Origin: DATCJA01 sp963814955
GTDB lineage: Bacteria; Acidobacteriota; Vicinamibacteria; Vicinamibacterales; UBA2999
Direction of reading: 5' to 3'
NCBI GenBank assembly: GCA_963814955.1
Contig: CAWFEX010000016.1
Coordinates: forward strand, 62,001-126,000
DNA: 64,000 nucleotides
Shown: in pieces, positions 30,829-37,923 of the stretch
How positions within the stretch are numbered: position 1 is the first letter of the stretch
Layout: each line of letters starts with the position of its first letter
Notes under the pieces: model-generated
What the model was told of the DNA's origin: nothing
Database searches by the model: none
Seen by the model: only the letters and a program-made list of their open reading frames with translations
Program-made: the position numbers and the translations under genes

Positions 30829-31248
30829 ATGAGAACCATTGTCGGGCTGTTCGTCGCGAGCGCGTTCGTTCTCTCCTTCGGAGGCGTGCTCGGTGCGCAT
30901 CACAGCTTTTCGTCGGAGTACGACGGAACCAAGACCTTCAAGGTCAATGGTGTCGTCTCGAAGGTGGAGTGGACCAATCCACACGTCCGCTTTTATGTGG
31001 ATGTGAATGAATCCGACGGCAAGGTGACCACCTGGAACATGGAGCTGGCCAGTCCAAGTGCTCTTGCGCGAAACGGCTGGACGAGCCGCACGCTGAAAGT
31101 CGGCGACAAGGTGACTGTCGACGGTTACCCGGGCAAGGTTGTCGCGACGCGCGGCAATGCACGATCGGTGGTGCTGGCCGACGGGCGATCGTTGTTTGCG
31201 GGCACCGCTGACGATTTGAATTCAGCAGCGCCTGAAACGCGCCAGTAG
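30829..31248 (+). CDS. DUF6152-type small exported protein (copy 1)
   Basis: About 139 residues. ATG 30829 with GCGGAGGAAA upstream. A short signal peptide ends GGVLGA, so the mature chain should start HHSFSSEYDG. The core KVEWTNPHVRFYVDV, TTWNMELASPSALARNGW and LKVGDKVTVDGYPG define the family. One small beta domain is expected in the periplasm. The function is not established; His-His at the mature N-terminus plus the Asn-Pro-His motif could bind copper (inference). It lies 14 nt upstream of the first family X gene. Confidence 0.85.
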   Translation: MRTIVGLFVASAFVLSFGGVLGAHHSFSSEYDGTKTFKVNGVVSKVEWTNPHVRFYVDVNESDGKVTTWNMELASPSALARNGWTSRTLKVGDKVTVDGYPGKVVATRGNARSVVLADGRSLFAGTADDLNSAAPETRQ

Positions 31249-31262
31249 TCGAGGAGGGTGCC

Positions 31263-32078
31263 GTGCGAAAGCTCGTGCTCGTCGTGGCCGCGGTCGTCAC
31301 GATAGTGGTTCCTGTCCTCGCGCAGCAGGGCGGGCCTGAAGGAAAAGGTGTGCTTGGTCCGCTCAACGCGCTCGGTCAGGAAGTTCGCCGCGCACCCGTT
31401 CCCACGGGACCGCCTCCGAGGCTGCCGGATGGCACAATCGACCTCGGCGACGGGATCTGGGTTGGCGGCGGTCCGGTGAACTCGATTGCCCAGGGGCTCA
31501 AGAAAGGCGAAACCCTGCCGCTCCTGCCTTCGGCCAAGGCCCTGATGGACGACCGCGCGAAACGAGACACAGACGATCCGCATCTGTGGTGCCTGCCGAT
31601 GGGCGTGCCGCGATCGACGCCATATCCGTTCCGCTTCGTGCAGAACTATACGCACAAGAAGCCGACGCACATGTTCATCCTCCACGAGGGGAACATCCAC
31701 AGCTACCGTCAGATCTTCATGGACGGCCGCAAGCATCCCGCCGAGCTCGATCCCACCTGGTTTGGCCACTCGATCGGGTGGTTCGACAAGGACACCCTGG
31801 TCATCGACACCGTCGGCTTCAATGACAAGTTCTGGTTCGATCGGCTGGGCACACCTCACACCGAGCAGCTCCACACAATCGAGCGATGGACCCGCGTGAA
31901 CATGGGCAATCTGGCCAACGAGGTCACCATCGACGATCCTGGCGCGTTCTCGCGCCCGTTCACCGTGACGTTCAACGCAAGGCTCAGTCCGTCGACTGAT
32001 GAAATCATGGAGAACATCTGCCAGGAGAACAATCAGTTCGGAGTGGCCGGCGGACACGAGAATCCGTTCGCCAAGTAG
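31263..32078 (+). CDS. Family X secreted protein, type A (uncharacterised)
   Basis: I do not recognise an established function. GTG 31263 with GAGGAGG upstream; signal peptide MRKLVLVVAAVVTIVVPVLA. Invariant family blocks follow: PPRLPDGTIDLGDGIWVGGG, WCLPMGVPRSTPYPFRFVQN, IFMDGRKHPAELDPTWFGHS, DTLVIDTVGFNDKFWFD, TPHTEQLHTIERWTR, TIDDPGAFSRPF and ICQENNQFG. Two Cys (C-L-P-M and I-C-Q-E) are kept throughout the family and may form a disulfide. Type A is marked by FVQNYTHKKPTHMFILHEGN. It is nearly identical in layout to 33098-33943, so the pair A-B has been duplicated. Confidence 0.8.
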   Translation: MRKLVLVVAAVVTIVVPVLAQQGGPEGKGVLGPLNALGQEVRRAPVPTGPPPRLPDGTIDLGDGIWVGGGPVNSIAQGLKKGETLPLLPSAKALMDDRAKRDTDDPHLWCLPMGVPRSTPYPFRFVQNYTHKKPTHMFILHEGNIHSYRQIFMDGRKHPAELDPTWFGHSIGWFDKDTLVIDTVGFNDKFWFDRLGTPHTEQLHTIERWTRVNMGNLANEVTIDDPGAFSRPFTVTFNARLSPSTDEIMENICQENNQFGVAGGHENPFAK

Positions 32079-32086
32079 GGGTGGAG

Positions 32087-32188
32087 ACTCATATCCGTCC
32101 GGATCTCGACTTGATGGAATTCATCTGCCTCGAGGACAACCAGTACGGCATCGCGGGCGGCTTTGCGCCGGCGCAGCCTGACAAGTAG
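32087..32188 (+). pseudogene. C-terminal remnant of a family X type B gene
   Basis: A 33-codon open stretch plus stop, reading THIRPDLDLMEFICLEDNQY then GIAGGFAPAQPDK. This matches the last 33 residues of the type B protein at 35466-36275 almost exactly. It has no start, no signal peptide and no other domain, and sits between a complete A gene and a complete B gene. It is best read as the footprint of a deletion within the tandem array. Confidence 0.85.
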
Positions 32189-32192
32189 GGTC

Positions 32193-32999
32193 GTGAAGAG
32201 GATCGTTCTCCTGTCGCTTCTCGCAGCGTCGCTGGTTGCAACGTTGCCGGCCACGCTCCGGAGCCAGGGCCAGGAGCAGGTGACGTTCATCCTGCCCCGC
32301 ACACCCATGGTCTCCGACCGGGACGCCATCAGGCCGGTGCCGCGGTTACCAGACGGCAGGATCGATCTCACAGGTCCATGGGTCGGGGGCGGGCCGATCG
32401 GCGACATCGAGCGCGAAGGCGGGTTGAAGCCCGGTGAGTTGCCGCTCCTTTCGTGGGCGCAGAAGCTGCGCGACTCCCGCAAACCTGAAAACGAGCCATA
32501 TACGCTGTGCCTGCCGATGAGCGTGCCCCGGCAGAACATCTACCCGTGGAAGTTTGCGATGAGTTACTCCGCGCGCGGGCTGACGCACATTTACGTCCTG
32601 CACGAGCTCGGCGACGCCGGCGCGCACCGCGTCGTGTACATGGACGGCCGTGGACATCCCGCGGACCCGGTGCCCACATGGTGGGGACATTCGATCGGCT
32701 GGTTCGAAGGCGACACCCTCGTGATCGACACCGTCGGCTACAACGACCGGTTCTGGTTCGACCGCCGCGGGACGCCGCACACCGAACAGCTGCACACGAT
32801 CGAACGATGGACGCGCCCCAATTACGGCACGATCATCAACGAGTTCACCATCGACGATCCGGGCGCTTACACGCGGCCGGTACAGCTTCAATTCACCGCC
32901 ACACACGTCCGGCCTGATATCGATCTCATGGAGTTCATCTGTAACGAGGACAATCAATACGGCATCGCTGGAGGCTTTACTCCGGCACCGGACAAATAG
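32193..32999 (+). CDS. Family X secreted protein, type B
   Basis: Start GTG 32193, four bases after the remnant's stop; signal peptide MKRIVLLSLLAASLVATLPA. Type B blocks: LTGPWVGGGPIGDIEREGGL, CLPMSVPRQNIYPWKFAMSY, LTHIYVLHELGDAGAHRVVY, GDTLVIDTVGYNDRFWFDRR, TPHTEQLHTIERWTR and FICNEDNQYGIAGGF. 268 residues, intact. The pairing Cys residues of the family are present. Function unknown; periplasmic or secreted. Confidence 0.8.
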   Translation: MKRIVLLSLLAASLVATLPATLRSQGQEQVTFILPRTPMVSDRDAIRPVPRLPDGRIDLTGPWVGGGPIGDIEREGGLKPGELPLLSWAQKLRDSRKPENEPYTLCLPMSVPRQNIYPWKFAMSYSARGLTHIYVLHELGDAGAHRVVYMDGRGHPADPVPTWWGHSIGWFEGDTLVIDTVGYNDRFWFDRRGTPHTEQLHTIERWTRPNYGTIINEFTIDDPGAYTRPVQLQFTATHVRPDIDLMEFICNEDNQYGIAGGFTPAPDK

Positions 33000-33001
33000 C
33001 T

Positions 33002-33064
33002 GGTAGGCGCTAGGTCGGTAGGTGTTAGTTAGTCGGTAGCTAGCCGGGGGCCTTCAGGCCTCCG
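33002..33064. repeat. GGTAGG-like short repeats with an embedded palindrome
   Basis: Degenerate ~7-bp repeats of GGTAGG/CTAGGT type, followed by a GTAG...CTTCAG palindrome with GGGGGCC/GGCCTCC arms (33036-33064). It lies between two family X genes. Confidence 0.55.
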
Positions 33065-33097
33065 AGTAGTCAGTAGCCCCAAGGGAGGGAATAGCAC

Positions 33098-33943
33098 TTG
33101 CGCAGGCTGCTTTCTGTCGCTGCAATCTTCGCACTGGTCGCTCTGTCGCTTGCACACGCCCTCGCCGCTGGTCAGGCCGTCGGCGGTCAAACGACGGCAC
33201 CTGCACCGCCATCCGGTACCCTCGGGCCGCTTAATGCCCTCGGCCAGGAAGTCCGCCGTCCACCGGCACCAACGGGGCCATCTCCGCGGCTGCCCGACGG
33301 GACCGTCGATCTCGGCGACGGTATATGGGTTGGGGGCGGAGCCGGACCCGACATTGCGCTTGGACTGAAGAAGGGCGAAACGTTGCCCCTGCTGCCGGGT
33401 GCGAAAGCGCTCATGGCGGAACGGACCCCGGCAACCGACGATCCGCTGGTGTGGTGCCTCCCGGTGGGCGTGGCGCGCTCGTCGCCGTATCCGTTCCGAT
33501 TCGTGCAGAACTATACACACAAGAAACCCACGCACATGTACATCGTGCACGAGACGATGCGCACCTACCGGCAGATCTTCATGGACGGCCGCAAGCATCC
33601 GTCGGAGCTCGACCCGACCTGGTACGGGCACTCGATTGGCTGGTATGAGAACGACACGCTCGTCATCGATACGGTCGGCTTCAACGACAAGTTCTGGTTC
33701 GATCGGCGGGGGACCCCGCACACTGAGCAGTTGCACACGATAGAACGCTGGACGCGCGTGGACAGAGGCCATCTGGTGAACGCACTGGCGATCGACGATC
33801 CCGGCGCGTTCTCACGGCCATTCACGGTCACGTTCAACGCGACGCTCAGCCCGCCGGGCGACGAGCTCATGGAATACATCTGTAACGAGAACAACCAGTA
33901 CGGAATCGCGGGCGGCAATGCCAATAAGATCGCGAGTCCGTGA
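33098..33943 (+). CDS. Family X secreted protein, type A (TTG start)
   Basis: 281 residues. The start is a TTG at 33098, fixed by AAGGGAGGGA at 33081-33090 and by the signal peptide MRRLLSVAAIFALVALSLAH. It shares GPLNALGQEVRR and GDGIWVGGG with the gene at 31263, showing a recent duplication. Conserved blocks: WCLPVGVARSSPYPFRFVQN, IFMDGRKHPSELDPTWYGHS, DTVGFNDKFWFDRRGTPHTE and YICNENNQYGIAGGN. It precedes a type B gene by 63 nt, as at 31263/32193. Function unknown. Confidence 0.8.
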   Translation: MRRLLSVAAIFALVALSLAHALAAGQAVGGQTTAPAPPSGTLGPLNALGQEVRRPPAPTGPSPRLPDGTVDLGDGIWVGGGAGPDIALGLKKGETLPLLPGAKALMAERTPATDDPLVWCLPVGVARSSPYPFRFVQNYTHKKPTHMYIVHETMRTYRQIFMDGRKHPSELDPTWYGHSIGWYENDTLVIDTVGFNDKFWFDRRGTPHTEQLHTIERWTRVDRGHLVNALAIDDPGAFSRPFTVTFNATLSPPGDELMEYICNENNQYGIAGGNANKIASP

Positions 33944-34006
33944 CGCGCAGGTGCGATGGCGTCGAGGAATTCGTAGGCGGGCGGCAATGACGTGAGGAGG
34001 GTTTAC

Positions 34007-34802
34007 ATGAGGAGACTGCTTGTCGTCTCGATCGCGCTGCTGGGACTGAGCGTCGGAGTGCCTGCGCAGCAACGGACGGGGTCTATTCCGACGGGTGGGA
34101 CCCCGCTGATCTCGGCCGCCGACGCGTCGAAGCCGGTGCCGAGGCTGCCCGACGGCCGGGTCGATCTGACCGGTCCGTGGGTCGGCGGTGGCTCGAATGC
34201 GGATATCGAACGGGAAGGAGGATTGAAACCGGGCGAGCTGCCGCTGCTGCCATGGGCGCGCGAGCTCCGGGATTCGCGGAAGGAGCAGAACGAACCGTAC
34301 ACGATTTGCCTGCCGATGAGCGTGCCCCGCATCAACCCGTTTCCCTGGAAGTTCGCGATGACCTACACTTCGCGGGGGCTGACGCATATCTACCTGCTGC
34401 ACGAGCTGGGTGATTCGGGTGCGCACCGGGTGGTTTACATGGACGGCCGCAAGCACCCACCCGATGTTGTTCCGACGTGGTGGGGCCACTCGATCGGCTC
34501 GTTCGAAGGCGACACGCTGGTGATCGATACAGTGGGTTATAACGACAAGTTCTGGTTCGACAGCCGCGGGACGCCCGCACACCGAGCAGCTCCACACGGT
34601 CGAGCGGTGGACGCGGGTCAATTTCGGGACGCTGGTGAACGATTTCACCATCGACGATCCAGGGGCGTTTTCGCGACCGGTGCAATTGAAGTTCACGGCC
34701 CAGCACGTCCGCCTGGACGTCGATCTGATGGAGTTCATCTGCCTGGAGGACAATCAATACGGGGTCGCGGGTGGCTTCACACCGGCTCAGCCGGATAGAT
34801 AA
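34007..34802 (+). CDS. Family X secreted protein, type B (one frameshift)
   Basis: ATG 34007 with GTGAGGAGGG upstream; signal peptide MRRLLVVSIALLGLSVGVPA. Type B blocks VDLTGPWVGGGSNADIEREG, CLPMSVPRINPFPWKFAMTY and LTHIYLLHELGDSGAHRVVY are in frame. Near 34573 GACGCCCGCAC has one C too many. With it removed, the protein continues GTPHTEQLHTVERWTRVNFG and ends GGFTPAQPDR at 34802. It forms an A-B pair with the gene before it. Function unknown. Confidence 0.8.
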
Positions 34803-34810
34803 TATGTTCT

Positions 34811-34845
34811 GGTTGGTGGATGGTGGTTGGTGGTTTGTTGGAGGT
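34811..34845. repeat. 7-bp-period array (GGTTGGT type) leading into a ribosome site
   Basis: Five heptamers: GGTTGGT, GGATGGT, GGTTGGT, GGTTTGT, TGGAGGT. The last supplies the GGAGGT ribosome site of the following DUF6152 gene (start 34852). Confidence 0.75.
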
Positions 34846-34851
34846 CTTGCA

Positions 34852-35271
34852 ATGAGAAGGACATTTGGAAGTCTGGCGGCTGGTTTGATGCTTGTCTGCA
34901 TGGCCGCGCCTGTCGTCGCTCACCACGGGTTCGACACCGAATACGACGCAAAAAAGAAGGTCAAATTCGAGGGTGTCGTGAAGCAGGTCGCGTGGACCAA
35001 TCCGCACATGCGCGTGTACATCGACGTGACGGAGGGCGGCAAGGTCACGACCTGGAACATGGAGCTGACCAGCCCCAACTCAGTGCAGCGCCAGGGATGG
35101 GGCCGGAACAGTCTCCTGCCGGGGGACAAGGTCGTGTTCGAAGGCTACGGCGGCAAGGTAATGGAGAGCCGCGGGTCCCTCGCGCGAATTGCCAAGCTCG
35201 ACGCGCCCGACAAGCCGCTCTTCGTCCAGGGCGGACCTGAGTCAGCGTCGCAGGGCTATCCCCAGCAGTAA
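34852..35271 (+). CDS. DUF6152-type small exported protein (copy 2)
   Basis: About 139 residues. ATG 34852 uses the GGAGGT that ends the 7-bp array. The signal peptide ends APVVA, giving mature HHGFDTEYDAKKKVKF. The core has WTNPHMRVYIDV, TTWNMELTSPNSVQRQGW and LLPGDKVVFEGYGG. The tail is longer than usual (LFVQGGPESASQGYPQQ). It sits between type B genes, apparently co-transcribed. A metal-binding N-terminus is inferred, not shown. Confidence 0.85.
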   Translation: MRRTFGSLAAGLMLVCMAAPVVAHHGFDTEYDAKKKVKFEGVVKQVAWTNPHMRVYIDVTEGGKVTTWNMELTSPNSVQRQGWGRNSLLPGDKVVFEGYGGKVMESRGSLARIAKLDAPDKPLFVQGGPESASQGYPQQ

Positions 35272-35391
35272 ATCGATTTGGCGGCAGTCGGGCGGGTGCA
35301 CAACCCGCCCACTTTCCTCCGGTAATTCCTCTTCGTCCGAGCGCTCCGCCTGGCGGCGTCTGGTCGCCGCGCCGGAACGCCCCGGCATTCG

Positions 35392-35408
35392 TACTTTGCG
35401 GTAAAGTA
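35392..35408. promoter_or_regulatory. Small inverted repeat upstream of a family X gene
   Basis: TACTTT-GCGGT-AAAGTA, a 6-bp perfect inverted repeat with a 5-nt spacer, about 60 nt upstream of the GTG at 35466. Possibly an operator; weak evidence. Confidence 0.25.
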
Positions 35409-35465
35409 TCCGGCAATCAACCTCTTTTGAGAAGGCGCGCGATGTTTGGTGGGAGGAGGCGTGGC

Positions 35466-36275
35466 GTGAAGAAGCTGCTTATCGCGTCGGTCACGTCGCT
35501 GGCGGTGGCCGCAGGGCTCGCCGCACAGACGACGAACCAAGGTGGCGGCATAGAACAAATTCAAGTCGGCGGAACGCCGAGGGTCTCGCCCGGCGATGCC
35601 GTCAGGCCGGCGCCCCGGCTGCCCGATGGCACGGTCGATCTCACCGGCCCCTGGGTAGGGGGCGGATCGAACGGCGACATCGAGCGCGATGGCGGGTTGA
35701 AGGAGGGCGAGTTGCCGCTGCTGCCCTGGGCACGACAGGTTCGCGACACCCGCAAAACAGAGAACGAACCCTACACGGCGTGCCTTCCGATGAGCGTGCC
35801 ACGGGTCAACCCCTACCCGTGGAAGTTCGCAATGACATACACAGCCAAGGGGCTGTCACATATTTACGTTCTCCACGAGACAGGCGACGCCGGGGCGCAT
35901 CGGGTGATCTACATGGACGGCCGGCTGCATCCGCCCGATCCCGTGCCTACCTGGTGGGGCCATTCCATCGGCCGCTGGGAAGACGACTCACTCGTCGTCG
36001 ATACCGTCGGCTACAACGACAAGTTCTGGTTCGACAGCCGCGGCACGCCCCACACCGAGCAGCTGCACACGATCGAGCGTTTCACGCGGATCAACTTCGG
36101 CACGTTGATCAACGACTTCACGCTGGACGATCCGGGCGCTTTTTCAAGGCCGGTCCAGCTGACATTCACGGCCACGCACATCCGGCCCGATCTCGACATG
36201 ATGGAATTCATCTGCCTCGAAGACAATCAATACGGGGTTGCCGGTGGCTTCACGCCGGCGCAGCCGGACAGATAG
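35466..36275 (+). CDS. Family X secreted protein, type B
   Basis: 269 residues, intact. GTG 35466 is fixed by GGGAGGAGG just upstream and the signal peptide MKKLLIASVTSLAVAAGLAA. Blocks: VDLTGPWVGGGSNGDIERDG, CLPMSVPRVNPYPWKFAMTY, LSHIYVLHETGDAGAHRVIY, DDSLVVDTVGYNDKFWFDSR, TPHTEQLHTIERFTR and FICLEDNQYGVAGGFTPAQP. Its C-terminus is the closest match to the remnant at 32087-32188. Function unknown. Confidence 0.8.
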   Translation: MKKLLIASVTSLAVAAGLAAQTTNQGGGIEQIQVGGTPRVSPGDAVRPAPRLPDGTVDLTGPWVGGGSNGDIERDGGLKEGELPLLPWARQVRDTRKTENEPYTACLPMSVPRVNPYPWKFAMTYTAKGLSHIYVLHETGDAGAHRVIYMDGRLHPPDPVPTWWGHSIGRWEDDSLVVDTVGYNDKFWFDSRGTPHTEQLHTIERFTRINFGTLINDFTLDDPGAFSRPVQLTFTATHIRPDLDMMEFICLEDNQYGVAGGFTPAQPDR

Positions 36276-36330
36276 TTGGTGGTTGGTAGCCGGAGGCCTT
36301 CAGGCCTCCGCGTGTGGTTGGTAGTGGTCG
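36274..36330. repeat. GTAG palindrome inserted in a GGTTGGT heptamer array
   Basis: AGTTGGT and GGTTGGT heptamers, then a palindrome with CCGGAGGCCT arms (36286-36312), then TGGTTGGTAG again. The sequence TGGTTGGTAG lies on both sides of the palindrome and could be a target duplication. Confidence 0.65.
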
Positions 36331-36350
36331 GGAGTTTTTCGGAGGTCTCA

Positions 36351-36731
36351 ATGAGAGCGACAGTCGCGACGATACTGGCTTCCTTCGTTCTGGCGGTGCC
36401 GATGGCTGCCCACCATTCGTGGACGGCCGATTACGACGCCGCCAAGCCGGTGACCGTCAAGGGAGTGGTAACCAAGGTGGAGTGGACGAATCCGCACACG
36501 CACTTCTATATCGAGAGCAAGGACGAAAAGGGAACCGTCACCAACTGGAACTTCGAAATGGCGAGCACGCTCGCGTTGGAGCGTGGCGGCTGGTCGAGAA
36601 AGACGCTTCCGGTCGGCACCGAGGTGACGATTTCCGGATTTGGCGGACGGGCCGTGATCGAACGCGCGATTGCGAGCTCGATCACCACGGCCGACGGCCG
36701 TTCACTGTTTGTGGCGAAGCCGGGCAATTAA
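36351..36731 (+). CDS. DUF6152-type small exported protein (copy 3)
   Basis: About 126 residues. ATG 36351 with CGGAGGT upstream. The signal peptide ends AVPMAA, mature start HHSWTADYDAAKPVTV. Core KVEWTNPHTHFYIESKDEKG, NWNFEMASTLALERGGW and LPVGTEVTISGFGG. It follows a type B gene and precedes the 36910 family X gene. Confidence 0.85.
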   Translation: MRATVATILASFVLAVPMAAHHSWTADYDAAKPVTVKGVVTKVEWTNPHTHFYIESKDEKGTVTNWNFEMASTLALERGGWSRKTLPVGTEVTISGFGGRAVIERAIASSITTADGRSLFVAKPGN

Positions 36732-36753
36732 ACCGTAGCCGGGTAATTAAACC

Positions 36754-36850
36754 GTAGTGTCCGGCTTTAGCCGGACCTCAAGTCCGCCTGCCCTCGACTT
36801 ACGTCAGGGCACCCCGAGCATCGTCGAGGGGTGAAGGCGGACACTACGTC
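36754..36850. repeat. Composite ~100-bp palindromic repeat (copy 1)
   Basis: A GTAGTGTCCGGCTTTAG-type palindrome (36754-36777), then GTCCGCC...GGCGGAC as an outer stem enclosing CCCTCGAC...GTCGAGGG, then ACACTAC. A near-identical composite is at 63260-63355. It lies upstream of a family X gene. Confidence 0.75.
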
Positions 36851-36909
36851 GGGTTATGAAACCGGTTCTAGGCACCACAGGCACTCTAATGACCCAAGGA
36901 GTAGTTGAC

Positions 36910-37713
36910 GTGAGAAAGCTGTTTGTCGTCCTGGTTGCCGTCGCCATGGTCGGCGTCACGCTGCCGCTTGTCGCGCAGTCGCAGGAGCTCGGTCGGCGTC
37001 TGGGCGGTGAGAACGGTCCGCGCCGCGCGGCCGCCGTCGATCGACCGGTGCCCAAACTCCCGGACGGCAAGGTCGACCTGTCCGGCGTGTGGTCGGGCGG
37101 TGGCGACGGCTCTATCGAGCGCCTCCTGAAGCCGGGCGAGCTGGACGGCATCATGCTCCCGTGGGCGAAGAAGCTGTACGCGGAACGGAATGCGACCGAC
37201 GGCCTTGATCCATATTTCTCCTGCATGCCCGGGGGCCCGCTGCGTATCACGGGAGGGTTCGGATGGCGCCTGGTTCAGCATCCGACGACCAATTCCACGC
37301 ACATCTTCATGCTGCAAGAAGGGAACGCGCACACCTACCGCCAGATCTTCATGGATGGGCGCAAGCATCCTGAGGACCCGAGTCCCACTTGGTACGGTCA
37401 CTCAATCGGCCGCTGGGAAGGGGACACGCTCGTCGTCGACACGATTGGCCTGAACGACAGGTTCTGGTTGGATTCGGGCGGAACGCCGCACACCGAGAAG
37501 CTGCACCTGGTGGAGCGCTACACGCGCCCCGATTTCAATACCCTTCGTCGTGCGGTGACCGTCGAAGACCCGGGCGCGTTCACCAGACCCTTCACGGTCA
37601 CATTTACGGCAAGGCTGGGAACCCCTGACAGCGAGATCCTGGAGTACATCTGCATCGAGAACAATCAGTACGGGCTCGCTCAGGGGCTTGCTCTTCCGAA
37701 TACCCAGAAATAA
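36910..37713 (+). CDS. Family X secreted protein, divergent member
   Basis: 267 residues. GTG 36910 with CAAGGAG upstream; signal peptide MRKLFVVLVAVAMVGVTLPL. Shared blocks: VPKLPDGKVDLSGVWSGGG, IFMDGRKHPEDPSPTWYGHS, DTLVVDTIGLNDRFWLDSGG, TPHTEKLHLVERYTR, VEDPGAFTRPFTVTF and YICIENNQYGLAQG. The first family Cys is in FSCMPGGP. It is neither clearly A nor B. It is the last family X gene before a receptor, which starts about 210 nt downstream after a set of palindromes. Confidence 0.78.
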   Translation: MRKLFVVLVAVAMVGVTLPLVAQSQELGRRLGGENGPRRAAAVDRPVPKLPDGKVDLSGVWSGGGDGSIERLLKPGELDGIMLPWAKKLYAERNATDGLDPYFSCMPGGPLRITGGFGWRLVQHPTTNSTHIFMLQEGNAHTYRQIFMDGRKHPEDPSPTWYGHSIGRWEGDTLVVDTIGLNDRFWLDSGGTPHTEKLHLVERYTRPDFNTLRRAVTVEDPGAFTRPFTVTFTARLGTPDSEILEYICIENNQYGLAQGLALPNTQK

Positions 37714-37737
37714 CGTCAGCGTCAAAATCCCCTACGG

Positions 37738-37892
37738 GCCGCGCAGGCTGAAGCCTGCGCGCTACGTTCGGGACTTCGGCGTGCGCGACGTGAACACCGA
37801 GTAGAGCGCACGCTTTAGCGTGCGCGAGTGCGCGACGTGGACGTTGGGGACGCAATCTCGGAACCTGTAGAGCGCACGCTTTAGCGTGCGCG
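37738..37892. repeat. Three GTAG palindromes including a direct duplicate
   Basis: One minus-oriented copy with GCAGG arms (37738-37764) and two identical plus-oriented copies with GCGCACG arms and CTTTAG centre (37801-37826, 37867-37892), each followed by CGAGTGCGC. The second ends about 30 nt before the receptor start. Confidence 0.8.
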
Positions 37893-37923
37893 AGTGCGCT
37901 TTCGGAAGGTCAGGAGGAGTTCT

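Noticed and set aside
37738..37892. Possible CRISPR-like spacing of repeated palindromes
   Set aside because: Only two identical copies, irregular spacing, no cas genes, and relatives scattered singly elsewhere.
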